Positions 15,629 through 25,274 of a DNA stretch of 43,804 nt are shown here, in pieces. The translations under genes and the position numbers were made by a program. The stretch lies in contig CAKUTX010000011.1 of NCBI GenBank assembly GCA_934692485.1, forward strand, positions 1-43,804, written 5' to 3'. The stretch is from an uncultured Candidatus Melainabacteria bacterium. Its GTDB lineage: Bacteria; Cyanobacteriota; Vampirovibrionia; Gastranaerophilales; Gastranaerophilaceae. The first letter of the stretch is position 1. Every line of letters starts with the position of its first letter. Below the pieces are notes generated by a model. It made no database searches. It had not been told where the DNA came from and saw only the letters and a list, made by a program, of their open reading frames with translations.

Positions 15629-18607
15629 ATGACAAATACTGACAATTATAAATTAGATATAGATTTTTCTTTTAAAAAGAACAATGTTGATGAATTGTTT
15701 TTTAATCTTTCTGAAAATCCGGAAGGGTTTAAAAATAAAGATTTTCGTTATACATTGAGTTTAATTTACCAAACTGTTGAAGATGAGTTCGCTGGGATAT
15801 TTTTAAGCCCAAATGCGCCTACAAGAAATACTAATTTTTATCTTGTCAATAATAATGAAAAATTGTCTTTTTTTGTTACTCCAACCAATAATTTTCAGTA
15901 CTATTTGAAGTCAAAAGGTTCGTTGTTTCGCTTTAAATCGGAAATAATGGATGATAAAGTCGGGTATGCAATGAGTCTTGACCTCGTAATGGACTATTTT
16001 GGCGGGTTTGGTGATGTTGTTGATTTAGAAGCGTTGACTCCTACTTTTATTTATTTGAATAAGCTTACTTATTTTGTGATGAAATTGATTGAAAAATTGT
16101 ATTTTATTCCAACAATTAAAAAAAGTGGAACAATGTTTCGAATTGTTTATGAGCCTATTATTAATTCCCAGCAATTAGCAAGAATTATTAATCAGTTTGA
16201 AGAATGTATTCCAGAAGATTTATTCATAAAAGGCGGAAAACCTAAAAATTTTGTAAATGATTTTATTTATAATTACTTGAATTATGTTTTGTATAAATTT
16301 TTAGGGATAAAGGCATATAAGTTTAAGGATGTAAAATCAGGTACTTATATGATTAAAGATTTGGAACAGCGAGCTGTTATGAAGGGAAAAGATATTGCAG
16401 AAAACCTCGCTCAGTGGTTTGATGAACTTTATCTTGGGAAATACGATGTTATTCCGTTCTTTAAAATTGAAAAACTTGAAAATGAAGAAATTTTCCGTCT
16501 GAAGGTTTATATTAAAAATAGAAAAACTGGCGAAGATGTATTGATTGATAAACTGTATACTGAAGAAACAGTTTTTGATGCAAATGCGTCTGATATTGCA
16601 AGAATTGTTGAAAAACAATTGAATTATGCTATTCGTTATATGCCTGAACTTGAAGATTTGTTTGAGGATGAAGATAAATTATACTTAGATTTAGACTTAA
16701 ATCAAGTTTATAAGATAATTACTCAAACTGCATATTATTTACAGAAGGCGCAAATTGAAGTTGTATTGCCAAAAGAACTTACTAATATTGTTATCCCTAG
16801 AGCTTCTATTAACGCTAGCGTCAAAACTTCTCGTTCAAAAAATTTGGCTGATATTTTCAATAATAATTCTTCTGCTAAAATTTCACTGGATGATATTTTG
16901 GATTTCAAATATGAAATTGCAATTGGAAATGAAAAACTTTCTATTGAAGAATTTAATAAATTGATTGAAGGCCAAAACGGTTTAATTAAGTATAAAAACA
17001 AGTATGTTTTGATTGATCAGGAAGATACTAAGAAATTATTTGAACAAATTGCTAAAGCGAACTTGAAATCAATGTCTAGAATGGAATTAATTCATGCTTC
17101 TATGTCCGGACAATTGGCTCAGTATGATTTTGATTATGATGAAGCTTTTGCAAAAGTTATTCAAGATTTTAATAAACCGGTAGAAGTTACTCCTCCAGAA
17201 ACTTTGAAAGGTGAATTAAGACCATACCAAATGACAGGTTTGAAGTGGCTTTGGACAAATGTCGTTAAAGGCTTTGGCGCTTGTATGGCAGATGATATGG
17301 GGTTAGGTAAAACAATTCAGGTTATCAGCCTTATCTTGAAAATGAAAGAAGAAGGAAAACTGGATAAACCTGTTCTTGTTGTATGTCCGACTACTCTTAT
17401 GGGAAATTGGATGAAAGAACTTCAAATGTTTGCCCCTAGTCTTGATGCGGTTATTTATCACGGCGCAGAAAGAAAGTTGGAACTTAAGCATGATGTAATT
17501 CTAACAACTTATGCAATTATGAGAATTGATGTTGAAGAATTGAAGAAAAATCAGTGGGGAATGATAATTGTTGATGAAGCTCAAAATATTAAAAACCCAG
17601 ATACCGCTCAAACTTTGGCAGTAAAAATGTTGAAGTCAGATGTTAAAATCGCAATGACAGGTACTCCTGTAGAAAACAGATTGACAGAACTTTGGTCAAT
17701 TTTCGACTTTATAAATCAGGGATATTTGGGCTCTTTGAGAGAATTCCAAAAAAGTTATGCTATTCCTATTGAAAGATTTAAAGAGAATTCTCGTGCGGCT
17801 AAATTAAAAATGTCAGTATCTCCGTTCGTTTTAAGACGTTTAAAAACTGATAAACACGTAATTACAGATTTGCCAGAAAAAATGGTTATAAATGATTACT
17901 GTTATTTGTCTAAACCGCAAGCTGTTCTTTATGAAAAAACTCTTAATGAGATGATGGAAAAAATTTCAGGATTTACTGGTGTAAACAGACGCGGAAATAT
18001 TTTCAAATTGATTACGGCATTGAAGCAAATTTGCAACCATCCTTATCAGTTCTTGAAGGGTGGAGATATGAGTAGAGAAGCTTCAGGAAAAATGGACAAA
18101 TGTATTTCTACTATCGAAAGCATTTTGGCAAATGATGAGAAAACCTTAATCTTTACTCAGTACAAAGAAATGGGCGATATTTTATGTAAGATAATTTCAG
18201 ATGAGTGTAATACAAATCCGTTGTTCTTCCACGGCTCGTTAACTGTTCCGCAAAGAGAAGATTTGATTACAAGATTTCAAACAGAGGATGATGCAAAAAT
18301 TATGGTACTTTCGCTTAAGGCTGGTGGTACAGGTTTGAACTTGACTAGTGCCACAAATGTTATTCACTATGATTTGTGGTGGAATCCTGCTGTCGAAGAT
18401 CAGGCTACAGATAGAACTTATCGTATTGGTCAAGATAAGAATGTAATGGTTCACAGGATGATTACGCTTGGTACTTTTGAAGAAAAAATTGATGAAATGC
18501 TGAAAGCTAAAAAAGAACTCGCTGATTTAGCTGTATACGAAGGCGAAAAGATTATTACAGAACTTTCTGATGAAGAAATTTACGAAATCTTCACACTTTC
18601 TGCGTAA
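15629..18607 (+). CDS. SNF2-family DNA helicase/translocase
   Basis: 992 residues. The first ~530 are a family-specific N-terminal region of Lys/Asp/Asn-rich sequence. The SNF2 ATPase core follows: LRPYQMTGLKWL, Walker A DDMGLGKT (~residue 555), VVCPTTLMGNW, DEAQ box VDEAQNIKN (~650), TGTPVENRL, then the second RecA lobe with FTQYKEMGDIL, LSLKAGGTGLNLTSA and DQATDRTYRIGQ. Members move along double-stranded DNA and remodel bound proteins; the specific role here is unknown. AAGGAC precedes the ATG. It ends two bases from the convergent gene at 18609. Confidence 0.95.
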   Translation: MTNTDNYKLDIDFSFKKNNVDELFFNLSENPEGFKNKDFRYTLSLIYQTVEDEFAGIFLSPNAPTRNTNFYLVNNNEKLSFFVTPTNNFQYYLKSKGSLFRFKSEIMDDKVGYAMSLDLVMDYFGGFGDVVDLEALTPTFIYLNKLTYFVMKLIEKLYFIPTIKKSGTMFRIVYEPIINSQQLARIINQFEECIPEDLFIKGGKPKNFVNDFIYNYLNYVLYKFLGIKAYKFKDVKSGTYMIKDLEQRAVMKGKDIAENLAQWFDELYLGKYDVIPFFKIEKLENEEIFRLKVYIKNRKTGEDVLIDKLYTEETVFDANASDIARIVEKQLNYAIRYMPELEDLFEDEDKLYLDLDLNQVYKIITQTAYYLQKAQIEVVLPKELTNIVIPRASINASVKTSRSKNLADIFNNNSSAKISLDDILDFKYEIAIGNEKLSIEEFNKLIEGQNGLIKYKNKYVLIDQEDTKKLFEQIAKANLKSMSRMELIHASMSGQLAQYDFDYDEAFAKVIQDFNKPVEVTPPETLKGELRPYQMTGLKWLWTNVVKGFGACMADDMGLGKTIQVISLILKMKEEGKLDKPVLVVCPTTLMGNWMKELQMFAPSLDAVIYHGAERKLELKHDVILTTYAIMRIDVEELKKNQWGMIIVDEAQNIKNPDTAQTLAVKMLKSDVKIAMTGTPVENRLTELWSIFDFINQGYLGSLREFQKSYAIPIERFKENSRAAKLKMSVSPFVLRRLKTDKHVITDLPEKMVINDYCYLSKPQAVLYEKTLNEMMEKISGFTGVNRRGNIFKLITALKQICNHPYQFLKGGDMSREASGKMDKCISTIESILANDEKTLIFTQYKEMGDILCKIISDECNTNPLFFHGSLTVPQREDLITRFQTEDDAKIMVLSLKAGGTGLNLTSATNVIHYDLWWNPAVEDQATDRTYRIGQDKNVMVHRMITLGTFEEKIDEMLKAKKELADLAVYEGEKIITELSDEEIYEIFTLSA

Positions 18608-18608
18608 G

Positions 18609-20051
18609 TTAATTTTTAATTTTTTCAACTTTATAAATGTAAATAGGCAAAACGCAGTAATACGGAATAGCTTTTAATCCAGCTTCTTTTGCATTTTGTT
18701 TTATGTTTTCTAATAATTTATCATTAAATCTTTTTCTGACGAGAATGTAACCAAATTCATCTTCGGCAAGTACTTTTTTAATTGCTATAAAATCAATATC
18801 TTCGTCATCCCACTGATGCGCAAAGAAATCAAAACTCCCGAAAGCATCTGCATGACTATTATATATTTTTATATTATATTTTGTTAAATATGGATAAATA
18901 GTATTTACGTAATTAAAATCAGGGTAAACAAAAATTTTGGCATTTTGATATTCTTGAATATTTTCGATTACATAATTCCTGAAATCAATACAGTCGCTGT
19001 TATAAGTTATATAATTTGTTTTATAAAATGCCAGTGATAGTACAAATAGTAGAAAAATAATTTTGTAACACTTCTGAAAATTTGTTTCAGGTTTGTGCTC
19101 TGAAAAATAAATCCAAACCGCTAAAATTAAGTATATGAAAATAAACGCAAAATGCCAAATTTCGGCACTGTATATTTTAGAAAAAATTATCAATAATGAA
19201 AATTGTGTTACAAATAAAAATACAGGGATTTTAATATCTTTTCTAAAAGCAATACAGCTAGAAATCAATAATATTGAATAACTTATAACAAGAGGTACAT
19301 GTGTTAAATCGATACTATTCCTTCCAAGCATAAAACTTAGGAATGTACGATAGCTATTCCAACTATTTGTAAAGGCATAATATGGAGTTTGAAAGTTTAA
19401 AAGTTGGGTTAATATTAATGTTGCGCCTAATGCAAAAATAGAGATACTTCCTATTATTGCATTCTTTTTTAAGGTATGTCTGTTTTGGTATAAATCTAAT
19501 AAAAATATAAGTCCTAATGCAAAAGCCCCCATGAGAGCCATAACACTTGTGTTTGCAACCAAAATAATCAATAAGGAGTACCAAAGCGGATGCTTTAATC
19601 TTTTGGGGTAAAGAGCAGCTATGCAGAAAAATAACAAAACCCCTATTGAATAACATCTTGCCAAATAACTATACATCATTATTGGAAACGAAAGAGTTAA
19701 AAATGTTTTTGTTAAGGAGTTAAATGGCGCAAATCTCCATAAAACTAAAACTGATAGAAACATAAATATCCAATTTATTGCTAATAAAGAATTTGGGAAA
19801 AATAAATTATGTTTGGCAAATGGCATTAAAATAGTAAACCATACAAACATATGTCCTTCGTATTTTGATAGTTTAAATAAGTCTAAAAAACTAACATTTC
19901 CTGCAATATTCCATGCATTTACTTCGTCAGCCCACGGAATGTGATGAGATAAATTACTAATGGATAATATCACAAATAATGCCACTGAAATTAAAAATAA
20001 CAGTCTGTTTACATCTATATTTAAAAATTTCTTATCGTCTAACGAGAACAC
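18609..20051 (-). CDS. Multi-spanning membrane protein, GT-C glycosyltransferase-like
   Basis: 480 residues from a GTG at 20051, chosen because GGAGG lies seven bases upstream; a TTG at 20087 is in frame but unsupported. About ten hydrophobic helices cover residues 15-350, followed by a soluble C-terminal domain. The first periplasmic loop after helix 1 has HHIPWADEVNAW, the acidic Asp-Glu pair typical of GT-C transferases (GT39-like) that use polyprenyl-phosphate sugars. This family placement is inference; acceptor unknown. It is divergent from trpS. Confidence 0.75.
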   Translation of the reverse strand: MFSLDDKKFLNIDVNRLLFLISVALFVILSISNLSHHIPWADEVNAWNIAGNVSFLDLFKLSKYEGHMFVWFTILMPFAKHNLFFPNSLLAINWIFMFLSVLVLWRFAPFNSLTKTFLTLSFPIMMYSYLARCYSIGVLLFFCIAALYPKRLKHPLWYSLLIILVANTSVMALMGAFALGLIFLLDLYQNRHTLKKNAIIGSISIFALGATLILTQLLNFQTPYYAFTNSWNSYRTFLSFMLGRNSIDLTHVPLVISYSILLISSCIAFRKDIKIPVFLFVTQFSLLIIFSKIYSAEIWHFAFIFIYLILAVWIYFSEHKPETNFQKCYKIIFLLFVLSLAFYKTNYITYNSDCIDFRNYVIENIQEYQNAKIFVYPDFNYVNTIYPYLTKYNIKIYNSHADAFGSFDFFAHQWDDEDIDFIAIKKVLAEDEFGYILVRKRFNDKLLENIKQNAKEAGLKAIPYYCVLPIYIYKVEKIKN

Positions 20052-20126
20052 AACCACACCTCCAACTACTGTGAAATTATAACACAAATAAATTCTCTAA
20101 TTCGTTTTGTATTAATTTTAAATGTG

Positions 20127-20155
20127 TTGACAAATTCTCTCTATTAGATGATGAT
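20127..20155 (+). promoter_or_regulatory. Probable promoter of trpS
   Basis: Consensus -35 TTGACA (20127-20132), 17-base spacer and -10-like GATGAT (20150-20155), 24 bases before the start codon of trpS. Confidence 0.4.
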
Positions 20156-20178
20156 TATATAGAAAGGCGAGGTGAAGA

Positions 20179-21222
20179 ATGGGAAAGATTATACTAACAG
20201 GCGACAGACCAACCGGAAAACTTCATATTGGGCATTATGTAGGCTCTTTGAGAGAACGCGTAATTCTTCAAAATCAAGGTAATTATGAAAAAATATTTAT
20301 AATGATAGCAGATGCTCAAGCTTTAACTGATAACGCAGAAAACCCTCAGAAGGTTAGAGATAATATTATAGAAGTGGCTTTGGATTATTTGGCTTGTGGG
20401 ATAAATCCTGAAAAATCTACAATATTAATTCAGTCAATGATTCCGGAGCTGACAGAATTGACTTTTTATTATATGAATTTGGTTACTGTTGCTAGAGTTC
20501 AAAGAAATCCGACTGTTAAAACAGAAATAAAGATGAGAAATTTTGAAATGAATATTCCTGTTGGATTTTTTGTTTATCCGATTAGCCAAGCTGCTGATAT
20601 TACGGCATTTGGAGCCACTACTGTTCCAGCCGGTGAGGACCAAAAGCCGATGATAGAACAGTGTAGAGAAATTGTCCATAGATTTAATTTACTATATGGA
20701 GAAACTCTTGTCGAACCTAACATTGTTTTGCCTAGCAATACTGCTTGCCTAAGATTACCTGGGCTTGATGGAAAAGCTAAAATGAGCAAGTCTTTGGGTA
20801 ATTGCATTTATTTATCAGATGAATCTGATGTGATAAAGAAAAAAGTTATGTCAATGTTTACGGATCCAAACCATTTGAGGGTGGAAGATCCTGGTGATAC
20901 GGAAAATAATCCGGTATTTATTTATTTGGATGCGTTTTGCAAACCGGAATATTTCGGAGAATTTTTACCAGAATATCAAAATTTGGATGAATTGAAAGCT
21001 CACTATCAAAGAGGTGGATTGGGCGATGTTAAGGTTAAGAAATTCTTGAATAACGTAATTCAGGCTGAACTAGCCCCAATCAGAGCTCGTCGTAAAGAAT
21101 GGGAACAAAAAACACCTGAAGTTTATGAGATTTTAAGACTTGGAACTTCTAAAGCAAGAGAAGTCGCAGCAGAAACTCTAGACAATGTACGAAATGCAAT
21201 GAAAATAAATTATTTTAATTAA
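20179..21222 (+). CDS. trpS: Tryptophan--tRNA ligase
   Basis: 347 residues, the usual size of bacterial TrpS. It charges tRNA(Trp) in the cytoplasm. The class I signatures are clear: the HIGH motif in [17 protein letters not shown] at residues 8-24 and the KMSKS loop in [12 protein letters not shown]. The intervening segment [20 protein letters not shown] is the tryptophan-pocket region. AGGCGAGGTG precedes the ATG. It ends at a bidirectional terminator shared with tcdA. Confidence 0.97.
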   Translation: MGKIILTGDRPTGKLHIGHYVGSLRERVILQNQGNYEKIFIMIADAQALTDNAENPQKVRDNIIEVALDYLACGINPEKSTILIQSMIPELTELTFYYMNLVTVARVQRNPTVKTEIKMRNFEMNIPVGFFVYPISQAADITAFGATTVPAGEDQKPMIEQCREIVHRFNLLYGETLVEPNIVLPSNTACLRLPGLDGKAKMSKSLGNCIYLSDESDVIKKKVMSMFTDPNHLRVEDPGDTENNPVFIYLDAFCKPEYFGEFLPEYQNLDELKAHYQRGGLGDVKVKKFLNNVIQAELAPIRARRKEWEQKTPEVYEILRLGTSKAREVAAETLDNVRNAMKINYFN

Positions 21223-21225
21223 CAA

Positions 21226-21255
21226 AATCGCGGATATATTCCGCGATTATTTTTT
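21226..21255. terminator. Bidirectional terminator between trpS and tcdA
   Basis: Perfect nine-pair stem AATCGCGGA (21226-21234) / TCCGCGATT (21240-21248), loop TATAT. T-rich sequence follows on the plus strand and a shorter TTTTG on the minus strand. The minus-strand gene ends within it at 21247. Confidence 0.8.
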
Positions 21256-22005
21256 ATATTCAATTAAATCTTTGATAACTTCACTTGCTATAATTAACCC
21301 CACAACCGGTGGAACAAACGCGTTACTGCCCGGAATTTGGTGCTTCACGGTGCATTTTCGAGTCCCTGGAGGGCATACACAATGGTTTTTGCAGCTTATT
21401 GACATATCTTCTTTAGGTTTTATTGGGATTTCTTTTGAGTATACAACTTTAACTCCTTTTATTCTTCGTTTTCTCAGTTCTGTTCTTATTACTTTTGCAA
21501 GTGGACACACTGAAGTTTTTGATATATCTGCAACTTCAAATTTTGTAGGATCCATTTTGTTTCCAGCACCCATTGCACATATGATTGGAGTGTTTGCAGC
21601 TTTTGCTTTTTCTATCAATGATAATTTTCCGACCACAGTGTCTATAGCATCTATTATGTAGTCATATTGGCTAAAATCAAATTCGTTTTCTGTTTTTGGT
21701 GTATAAAAAGTTTGGTGTGTATTAACTTTGCAATCAGGATTTATGTCTAAAATTCTTTCTTTTGCAACATCTACTTTGTATTTACCTACAGTTTTTCTTG
21801 TTGCGTAAAGTTGACGATTAAGATTGGTTATACACACTTTGTCATCGTCAATAATGTCAATTGTGCCAAGTCCGCTTCTTACAAGTGCCTCTACCGCATA
21901 AGCTCCGACACCGCCGATACCAAAAACTGCAACGCGAGCTTTTGATAGTTTTTGCAATCCTTCTTCTCCAATTAATAGTTCCGTTCTAGAAAATTGATTT
22001 AACAT
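21247..22005 (-). CDS. tcdA: tRNA threonylcarbamoyladenosine dehydratase (TcdA, ThiF/MoeB superfamily)
   Basis: 252 residues, close to known TcdA. The E1-like enzyme uses ATP to cyclise t6A37 in tRNA to ct6A. It has the nucleotide-binding VFGIGGVGAYAVEALVRSG (residues ~31-49), DDDKVCITNLNRQ, the adenylation-region DAIDTVVGKLSLI and a C-terminal CPPGT segment within SCKNHCVCPPGTRKC. AGAGG lies upstream of the ATG, immediately after the inverted repeat at 22016-22037, which could regulate it. The related ThiF/MoeB activity is less likely given length and C-terminus. Confidence 0.92.
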   Translation of the reverse strand: MLNQFSRTELLIGEEGLQKLSKARVAVFGIGGVGAYAVEALVRSGLGTIDIIDDDKVCITNLNRQLYATRKTVGKYKVDVAKERILDINPDCKVNTHQTFYTPKTENEFDFSQYDYIIDAIDTVVGKLSLIEKAKAANTPIICAMGAGNKMDPTKFEVADISKTSVCPLAKVIRTELRKRRIKGVKVVYSKEIPIKPKEDMSISCKNHCVCPPGTRKCTVKHQIPGSNAFVPPVVGLIIASEVIKDLIEYKK

Positions 22006-22015
22006 ATTTTACCTC

Positions 22016-22037
22016 TTTATTGTAAAGTTACAATAAA
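22016..22037. promoter_or_regulatory. Perfect inverted repeat, candidate operator of tcdA
   Basis: TTTATTGTAA AG TTACAATAAA: two ten-base arms with a two-base centre. It abuts the ribosome site of tcdA on the minus strand and lies about 75 bases before the glycosyltransferase start on the plus strand. Without a T-tract on either side it is not a terminator. It could be a repressor site or a small leader hairpin next to the tcdA ribosome site. Confidence 0.5.
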
Positions 22038-22071
22038 CAAAAAAGTTCCTCAAGATAATAAAAATATTTTG

Positions 22072-22080
22072 TGTTATTAT
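22072..22080 (+). promoter_or_regulatory. Possible extended -10 promoter of the GT2 gene
   Basis: TG-T-TATTAT, an extended -10 element, 30 bases before the start codon at 22111. No recognisable -35 accompanies it. Confidence 0.4.
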
Positions 22081-22110
22081 GAAAAGAGATATTAAAAGAG
22101 GGGATGACTT

Positions 22111-23064
22111 ATGTTAGTTTCTGTGTTAATTCCGGCATATAATCACGAAAAATATATCGAAGGAACTGTGCGTTCAATAATTCGTCAAACTTATAAAGAT
22201 ATTGAACTAATTATAGTTGATGATGGGTCTAAAGATGGAACTTGGACAAAAATGCAAGAATTAAAAGAGGAATGTGATAATCGGTTTGTTAATACTATTT
22301 TTGAAACAAAACAAAATGAAGGGACTTGCAAAACTTTAAACAGGTTATTATCTCTTGCAAGTGGTGATTATATTTATATAATAGCTTCAGATGATATTGC
22401 CAAGCCTCAGGCAATAGAAAAAGAGGTTTTGTTTTTAAATAATAATCCGGATTATGGTTTGGTTGTTGGTGATAATGAGTATATAGATGCAAATGGTGTA
22501 GTTTGCTATAAAACCCAAAAAGATGAATTAGTTTATGACAAAGCTAATGCAAAATATTTAACTGCTGCAGAAAAACTTGCTTCGGATAAAAATTTTTCGT
22601 TTAAATCAGACCGTTTTGGAAGTTATGATACTTTGTATTATTCAAATTATATACCAAACGGATATTTAATAAGAAAATCTGTGTTTGATAAAATTGGTAA
22701 ATTTACTCCGGAAGCTCCTCTTGAAGATTGGTATATGATGTTGCAAATTGCAAAATATTATAAATTTGAATTTTTGGATGAAGTATTATTTTCATATCGT
22801 ATGCATGGAAACAATACGATTTCTAATATTGAAAAAATGTATAGTATGACAGAAATTACAAGACAATATGAAGAAAAAATTCTTGCAAATATAAATGAAA
22901 AAGAGGTTTTGCCAGTTGTTGTGAAAACTAAAAAATTCGGATATTGCTATAAATCCAAAGGAATTCCAAATGTGTTTGAAAAAAATTATCTAAAACGTAA
23001 CGGCAAAACAATTAAACAATTTAGGTTGTTTAATATTCCTATTTTTGAATGTGAAAAGAATTAA
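22111..23064 (+). CDS. Family 2 glycosyltransferase
   Basis: 317 residues. The GT-A fold is plain: VSVLIPAYNHEKYIEGTV at the N-terminus, IIVDDGSKDGTW with the nucleotide-binding Asp pair, IIASDDIAKP at the metal-binding position, and LEDWYMMLQIAKYY with SYRMHGNN further on. No membrane helix, so it probably acts at the cytoplasmic face on surface polysaccharide or lipid-linked sugars. Donor and acceptor are unknown. AGAGGGG precedes the ATG. Its stop overlaps by four bases with the convergent gene's stop. Confidence 0.92.
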   Translation: MLVSVLIPAYNHEKYIEGTVRSIIRQTYKDIELIIVDDGSKDGTWTKMQELKEECDNRFVNTIFETKQNEGTCKTLNRLLSLASGDYIYIIASDDIAKPQAIEKEVLFLNNNPDYGLVVGDNEYIDANGVVCYKTQKDELVYDKANAKYLTAAEKLASDKNFSFKSDRFGSYDTLYYSNYIPNGYLIRKSVFDKIGKFTPEAPLEDWYMMLQIAKYYKFEFLDEVLFSYRMHGNNTISNIEKMYSMTEITRQYEEKILANINEKEVLPVVVKTKKFGYCYKSKGIPNVFEKNYLKRNGKTIKQFRLFNIPIFECEKN

Positions 23065-23606
23065 AGTCTGTTTCCTTTTACGTCCATAGTTAAGCTTTTA
23101 TAGGCTTTTCTTACACGAGGAAATACTTTTGGAAAGAATGTTTCGACGTATTCGTTTACAGTGGATTCAATCTCGCTATTTCTATCGCCTTCAGTGCTGA
23201 ATGCTCTTGTTGTTGCAGAACCGTGCGCTGTTGGAATGATTTTTTCATAATGATAGTGCTCAGGATTTTCTCTTTTAAACATTATTCTTTCTAAACTGCC
23301 ATGATTGTCAATTTCAAATAGTATATAATGGTTGGCACTACCTTGATAAACCGGTTTGATTGAAGCAACTCTTTTATTTTCTCCTGCTATATAAAAAATT
23401 GGTTTGTCCATTATTATTTTGCCATTTTTTATATTAGTCCAAGTGTCCTCAATATAAGAATCCATTTTCTTTAGTAAATGTTTTGATTTATTTGATAATA
23501 TTGTTGCTTTACTGTTTGGGTTTGCAGATATTGCTGTTTGGGTTGCGCCTATTCCTAAATTTGTAAATTTGGCTTTTGAGAGGTCTATTTTGTTAACAGA
23601 AAACAT
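23061..23606 (-). CDS. Small hypothetical protein with N-terminal FTN motif
   Basis: 181 residues; AAGGAAT lies upstream of the ATG. It opens MFSVNKIDLSKAKFTNLGIG, with F-T-N at residues 14-16, the place of the FKG/FTG motif in other proteins here. The rest is soluble and basic with no recognised domain. No signal peptide. Length and style match the protein at 9982, though I see no convincing sequence similarity between them beyond the N-terminus. Confidence 0.72.
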   Translation of the reverse strand: MFSVNKIDLSKAKFTNLGIGATQTAISANPNSKATILSNKSKHLLKKMDSYIEDTWTNIKNGKIIMDKPIFYIAGENKRVASIKPVYQGSANHYILFEIDNHGSLERIMFKRENPEHYHYEKIIPTAHGSATTRAFSTEGDRNSEIESTVNEYVETFFPKVFPRVRKAYKSLTMDVKGNRL

Positions 23607-23709
23607 GTTTTATTCCTTATATCTTGAATTAATTGACATATATTTGTAAATCTGAAAATAAAAATTTTTGTTATTAAATTTATATTTGTTAATTTATGTG
23701 AAGTGATAA

Positions 23710-24024
23710 TTAAGATAAATTTTGGTTTAGCCAATCCAAGTAATCGTTATTTCCATCTTCAATTTTGATTGATATAATTTCAGGGATGTCATACGGATGC
23801 AATTTCTCTATCTCAGATTGTACGGCTGTAAATAATTCCTTTTTAGTTTTAATTAAGAGGGTTATTTCATCATCATTTTCTATTTTGTTTTGCCAACGAT
23901 AAACAGAAATAATTTTGGGAATAATATTTACGCAAGCAGCAAGCTTTTTATCGACAAGTGTATTTGCGATTAATTTTGCATTTTCTATAGAATTTGTGTT
24001 ACTGATTATTATTATATTATCCAT
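23710..24024 (-). CDS. cutA: CutA1-type divalent cation tolerance protein
   Basis: 104 residues, normal CutA1 size. The family forms trimers related in fold to PII proteins. Visible signature pieces are the N-terminal ISNTNSIENAKLIANTLVDK, AACVNIIPKIISVYRWQ, and the C-terminal LHPYDIPEIISIKIEDG with YLDWLNQNL. Role in cation tolerance is traditional and weakly supported in most bacteria. Thirteen A on the coding strand (24028-24040) occupy the place where a ribosome site would be expected, and no Shine-Dalgarno is seen. Confidence 0.92.
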   Translation of the reverse strand: MDNIIIISNTNSIENAKLIANTLVDKKLAACVNIIPKIISVYRWQNKIENDDEITLLIKTKKELFTAVQSEIEKLHPYDIPEIISIKIEDGNNDYLDWLNQNLS

Positions 24025-24047
24025 GTATTTTTTTTTTTTTGAATTTA

Positions 24048-24077
24048 TATAAAAAAAAGAGCCTATTAAGGCTCTTT
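24048..24077 (-). terminator. Rho-independent terminator of the DUF2229 gene
   Basis: On the minus strand, AAAGAGCC pairs with GGCTCTTT around a six-base loop (24056-24077), followed by a long T-run and AT-rich sequence. It separates the DUF2229 gene (stop at 24079) from cutA. Confidence 0.8.
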
Positions 24078-24078
24078 C

Positions 24079-25158
24079 TTATTGTTTTGTTTCTATATAA
24101 TTTGTATTTGGGATGTATGATTCATCTCCATTAATTTCTATTTTATTAATTATTTTTGCTCGTTTTTTGCGGAAAAGCATATCAACAAAAGCCTCAAGTC
24201 TGGTTATAAATCCAGCTTCTCCGGTTTGCTCATCAATTGTTAAGTTTAAAAGAGGTTTGTTAAATCGTTTCGCTTTTCTCGTAATTCTTTCAATCATTAA
24301 TGAATCAGGTCCGCATCCAAATGCTGTGACTGTAATCATACCATCGATTTTATTATCTTTCATAAAATGCCCAGCTGCACCAGTCATTTCTCGTTCATTT
24401 GCCCAATACATATCTTGACCAAGTGCTTTTATTCCATCGTCCATTTGTTCTTTTGAAAGATGAAGTGATGAATAAACTTTTACATCCATTTTTTCAAGTT
24501 TATCAAAGATTTTCATAGATGCACGTTCATCAAATATGTTGTACCCGTGAGCAATAAGAGCTATTGAAATAGGGTATTCCTTCGTTTGATTTTCAATGAA
24601 AACTTTACCCTGTAGCGCGTAGTTCATAGCTTTTTTGTAGCTCATGCCAGATTTTGACATAATGTGGAAATTATTATATGTTCTCCATCCTGCCTTTGAC
24701 GCTTTTTTAATTCTTTCAATATCAGTTATTCCGAAAGGTTTTACCATTTCAGACAGAAAATCGTATAATCCCTGATTTTTTTCGGATTTATCAAGAGTCG
24801 CTTCTATCATGGTGAAATCTTTTTTTACAACGTTTCGAACCAAATCCGGTAATCCTCTAATTTTCGAACAGTTGTATATTTTCGGAGCGATTGATTGAAT
24901 AGATGGAACTAATATTTTATCAATTCCTTTGTCTATTAAATTCAAAACATGTCCGATGTAAATTTTTATCGGCAGACAAGTTTCTGTTACAACCAGTGAT
25001 GAACCGTCTGACATTGTTTGCTTTGTTGTAATATCTGACAAGACTATTTTTATGCCTAAGTCAGTAAAAAAACCGTAATAAAACGGATAATCATTATAAA
25101 ATGACATTCCTCTAGGGATGCCAATTGTCATGTTATTATTTTGAGTCTTATTTTCCAC
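24079..25158 (-). CDS. DUF2229 / acyl-CoA dehydratase activase-related protein
   Basis: 359 residues. The opening IGIPRGMSFYNDYPFYYGFF, then VTETCLPIKIYIGHVLNL, NCSKIRGLPD and AFGCGPDSLMIERI match the DUF2229 part of proteins related to activators of 2-hydroxyacyl-CoA dehydratases. The conserved cysteines fit the iron-sulfur cluster binding known in activators and component D proteins. In many anaerobes this segment is part of a very large fusion; here it stands alone without the ASKHA ATPase domain, so a complete activase is not implied. Reaction unknown. Confidence 0.8.
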   Translation of the reverse strand: MENKTQNNNMTIGIPRGMSFYNDYPFYYGFFTDLGIKIVLSDITTKQTMSDGSSLVVTETCLPIKIYIGHVLNLIDKGIDKILVPSIQSIAPKIYNCSKIRGLPDLVRNVVKKDFTMIEATLDKSEKNQGLYDFLSEMVKPFGITDIERIKKASKAGWRTYNNFHIMSKSGMSYKKAMNYALQGKVFIENQTKEYPISIALIAHGYNIFDERASMKIFDKLEKMDVKVYSSLHLSKEQMDDGIKALGQDMYWANEREMTGAAGHFMKDNKIDGMITVTAFGCGPDSLMIERITRKAKRFNKPLLNLTIDEQTGEAGFITRLEAFVDMLFRKKRAKIINKIEINGDESYIPNTNYIETKQ

Positions 25159-25249
25159 AATAAATCCCCTTTGCTACTCTTATAATACTTCAAAATTAAA
25201 TTTTTTGCTATCAATTTATTAAAATGTTACAAAGAAGAATTTTTTTTGG

Positions 25250-25255
25250 TATAAT
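25250..25255 (+). promoter_or_regulatory. -10 box of the rsmE-cca transcript
   Basis: Perfect TATAAT. A -35 at 17-18 bases upstream is weak (GTTACA at 25226). Its position makes the in-frame ATG at 25224 impossible as a start and supports the ATG at 25275. Confidence 0.5.
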
Positions 25256-25274
25256 TATGAATAAGGAGTTAAAT

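Noticed and set aside
24028..24040. T13 run before cutA as a phase-variation tract
   Set aside because: It lies outside the coding region in an AT-rich gap, so length changes would not shift a frame; at most it affects translation initiation.
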